Positions 6,049 through 6,989 of a DNA stretch of 6,989 nt are shown here, one piece after another; position 1 is the stretch's first letter, and the number at the start of each line of letters is the position of its first letter. This stretch comes from an uncultured Actinomycetes bacterium (GTDB lineage Bacteria > Actinomycetota > Acidimicrobiia > Acidimicrobiales > Ilumatobacteraceae), in contig CALBSD010000042.1 in NCBI GenBank assembly GCA_937927625.1, positions 1-6,989 of the forward strand, in the 5' to 3' direction. Below the pieces are notes generated by a model. That model searched no databases. It had not been told where the DNA came from and worked only from the letters and a program-made list of their open reading frames with translations. Both the position numbers and the translations under genes were made by a program.

Positions 6049-6743
6049 AAGGCATCCAGCAAAATGCGACGAGCTTCAGAGATGTCGACCATCACTTTGC
6101 TCGCCAACTTTTCATCTCCACCATGATCCGGATGAGCATCACGCATGCTGGCGCGGAAGCGACTCATCACTTCTCGCTTCGATGGTTTTACCGTGCCACC
6201 CGGGAAACCCAGAATGTCGAGCGCCCATGCCCTTGGGTCGGCCAATGCCGAGACTGCCGACGAACGAGAACCGGCGAGATACGTGATGAACGATGGTCCG
6301 ATAGGGCCGCGCCATGTGAAAGCTTTTCGCATCACCGGTACAAGAAGTTGTCGCGTGGTTTCATCGAGCCGTTCCAACACATAAATCGAACCAAGAACTT
6401 GCTGCAACGGAGAACCATTGCTGTTCATCTCAAACTCAACGCTGTCGCCCACACCAATTAATCGGTGCGAACTGTGTGTGAGTCCATGACGGTCGACTTG
6501 AAAACGATGACGCAAACGCGGCTGCACAACACGACTGCCTCGTTCAATCTCATTCAGCAAGCGTTGAATATCAACATGAAAATCTTCATCAACTTCACGA
6601 ATGTGCACGGAGAGAATTGAACCAAGTAGTAGCCCGCCGAATCCGGGGGCAGGGTCAACAGGCAGATAGACATGCCCCAACGACAGGCGGCGCGTGGGAG
6701 CAATAGGCCGAGAATGGAAGATCTCTAATTCGGCCAGCAACAT
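6045..6743 (-). CDS. J-domain protein with a large unassigned N-terminal region
   Basis: A 232-residue protein whose C-terminal 60 or so residues (about 170-232) look like a J domain: a helix-II-type run KREVMSRFRASMRDA (189-203), HPDHGGD with the diagnostic HPD at 204-206, then helix III with ISEARRILLDAL (221-232). J domains stimulate the ATPase of DnaK/Hsp70. There is no Gly/Phe region or zinc domain, so this is a specialised (class C) co-chaperone, not DnaJ itself. I do not recognise residues 1-165. They begin MLLAELEIFHSRPIAPTRR and hold the basic PRLRHRFQVDRHG (75-87) and WRGPIGPSFITYLAG (144-158). I believe similar proteins occur in Acidimicrobiia, from memory only. No ribosome site precedes the ATG, but TAGCGT lies 7 bases upstream, suggesting a leaderless start. 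The stop overlaps the hydrolase start, so the pair forms an operon. Confidence 0.85.
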   Translation of the reverse strand: MLLAELEIFHSRPIAPTRRLSLGHVYLPVDPAPGFGGLLLGSILSVHIREVDEDFHVDIQRLLNEIERGSRVVQPRLRHRFQVDRHGLTHSSHRLIGVGDSVEFEMNSNGSPLQQVLGSIYVLERLDETTRQLLVPVMRKAFTWRGPIGPSFITYLAGSRSSAVSALADPRAWALDILGFPGGTVKPSKREVMSRFRASMRDAHPDHGGDEKLASKVMVDISEARRILLDAL

Positions 6744-6797
6744 AACTGTGACGCTATCTAGCGAGATTCATTCGTAGAGACGACATTGGGCACACCG
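6744..6797 (-). promoter_or_regulatory. Intergenic promoter candidate of the J-domain/hydrolase pair
   Basis: This 54-base gap lies between the end of the S9 peptidase gene and the J-domain ATG. On the minus strand TAGCGT (6756-6751) sits 7 bases before the ATG, fitting a leaderless transcript. It overlaps a short perfect inverted repeat CGCTA-TC-TAGCG at 6752-6763, which could be an operator half-site pair or chance. I see no stem-loop with a T-run that would end the upstream transcript, so read-through from the peptidase gene is also possible. Confidence 0.4.
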
Positions 6798-6989
6798 TCA
6801 CAACAACGAGTTCAAGAACTCTTCAGTGAAGGAATATTCCCGAATCACATTTAACGGGTCCCGAAACCCATGACCCTCGCCTGGCATTACTTCGAGGCGC
6901 ACATTTCCACCAGCAGCTCGCACAACATTTCGCAGTCGTTCAGAGTGGATAAGCGGAACGGAATGGTCTTGGTCACCATGGAAAATGAG
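6798..6989 (-). CDS. S9-family (prolyl oligopeptidase-like) serine peptidase, C-terminal fragment
   Basis: An open frame enters from the right edge and ends at TGA (6800-6798), giving the last 63 residues of a larger protein. It starts LIFHGDQDHSVP, in which GDQD carries the catalytic Asp (residue 8 of the fragment), with a typical VP after it. HSERLRNVVRAAGG (15-28) and MPGEGHGFRDP (35-45) follow, with His40 in GHGF as the catalytic His. The final helix REYSFTEEFLNSLL also fits. This Asp-to-His spacing and the GEGHGF motif are characteristic of the S9 catalytic alpha/beta-hydrolase domain (prolyl oligopeptidase, acylaminoacyl peptidase). The nucleophile Ser and any beta-propeller lie outside the window, so the subfamily cannot be decided. 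It lies 54 bases upstream of the J-domain gene on the same strand. Confidence 0.88.
   Translation of the reverse strand, partial: LIFHGDQDHSVPLIHSERLRNVVRAAGGNVRLEVMPGEGHGFRDPLNVIREYSFTEEFLNSLL

Noticed and set aside
5681..6286. A 201-residue plus-strand frame across the hydrolase/J-domain junction
   Set aside because: It is antisense to two genes with intact catalytic and HPD motifs; its own product has no domain features.
6744..6797. Intrinsic terminator after the S9 peptidase gene
   Set aside because: No GC-rich stem followed by a T-run is present on the minus strand; the only inverted repeat has 5-base arms and no U-tract.
1..6989. Mobile element, CRISPR, prophage or defence island
   Set aside because: No transposase, integrase, direct-repeat array, tRNA or attachment-site duplication was found. 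All genes are housekeeping, transport or general enzymes with uniform composition.

Overview
The window reads as a compact, mid-GC (roughly mid-50s % by eye) actinobacterial chromosome segment, probably from a lineage near Acidimicrobiia. The placement rests on four things. The MurA resembles mycobacterial MurA closely and carries Asp where most bacterial MurA have the catalytic Cys. There is a J-domain protein of a type I associate with Acidimicrobiia. A tiny divergent membrane protein starts MLAHQGGWDE. Several genes have a -10-like hexamer exactly 7 nt before ATG and no good Shine-Dalgarno, as expected for leaderless transcripts. The lineage call is inference; no rRNA or tRNA gene is present. 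Coding density is very high and no gap between genes exceeds about 65 bases.

Layout. (1) 1-2694, minus strand: a tightly packed five-gene operon read right to left: Nfu/NifU-C-type Fe-S carrier, MeaB-type G3E GTPase, enoyl-CoA hydratase, AzlC and the first 8 codons of AzlD. Junctions are 0, 2 and 3 bases, then a 4-base ATGA overlap. (2) 2695-2758: a short divergent promoter region. On its plus side is a 47-residue single-pass membrane protein (2759-2902), whose 3' end overlaps the end of murA. (3) 2877-4187, minus: murA, first committed step of peptidoglycan synthesis. (4) 4188-4235: a 48-base divergent promoter region, followed on the plus strand by an MFS transporter (4236-5489). (5) 5476-6743, minus: a C-terminal J-domain protein translationally coupled (ATGA) to a small TEX30/KANL3-like alpha/beta hydrolase, whose end overlaps the MFS gene tail-to-tail by 14 bases. 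(6) 6798-6989, minus: the C-terminal 63 residues of an S9-family (prolyl-oligopeptidase-like) serine peptidase running off the right edge.

How the genes may work together. The left operon combines a short-chain enoyl-CoA hydratase, the chaperone GTPase of B12-dependent methylmalonyl-CoA mutase, and a branched-chain amino-acid exporter. These plausibly meet at branched-chain amino-acid and propionyl-CoA metabolism, although no mutase gene is visible. The other genes are ordinary housekeeping or transport genes. I see no mobile element, CRISPR array, RNA gene, toxin-antitoxin or defence system. The most useful observations are the Asp-type (predicted fosfomycin-insensitive) MurA, the small membrane protein, the operon composition, the recurring 7-nt leaderless spacing, and the J-domain/hydrolase pair.
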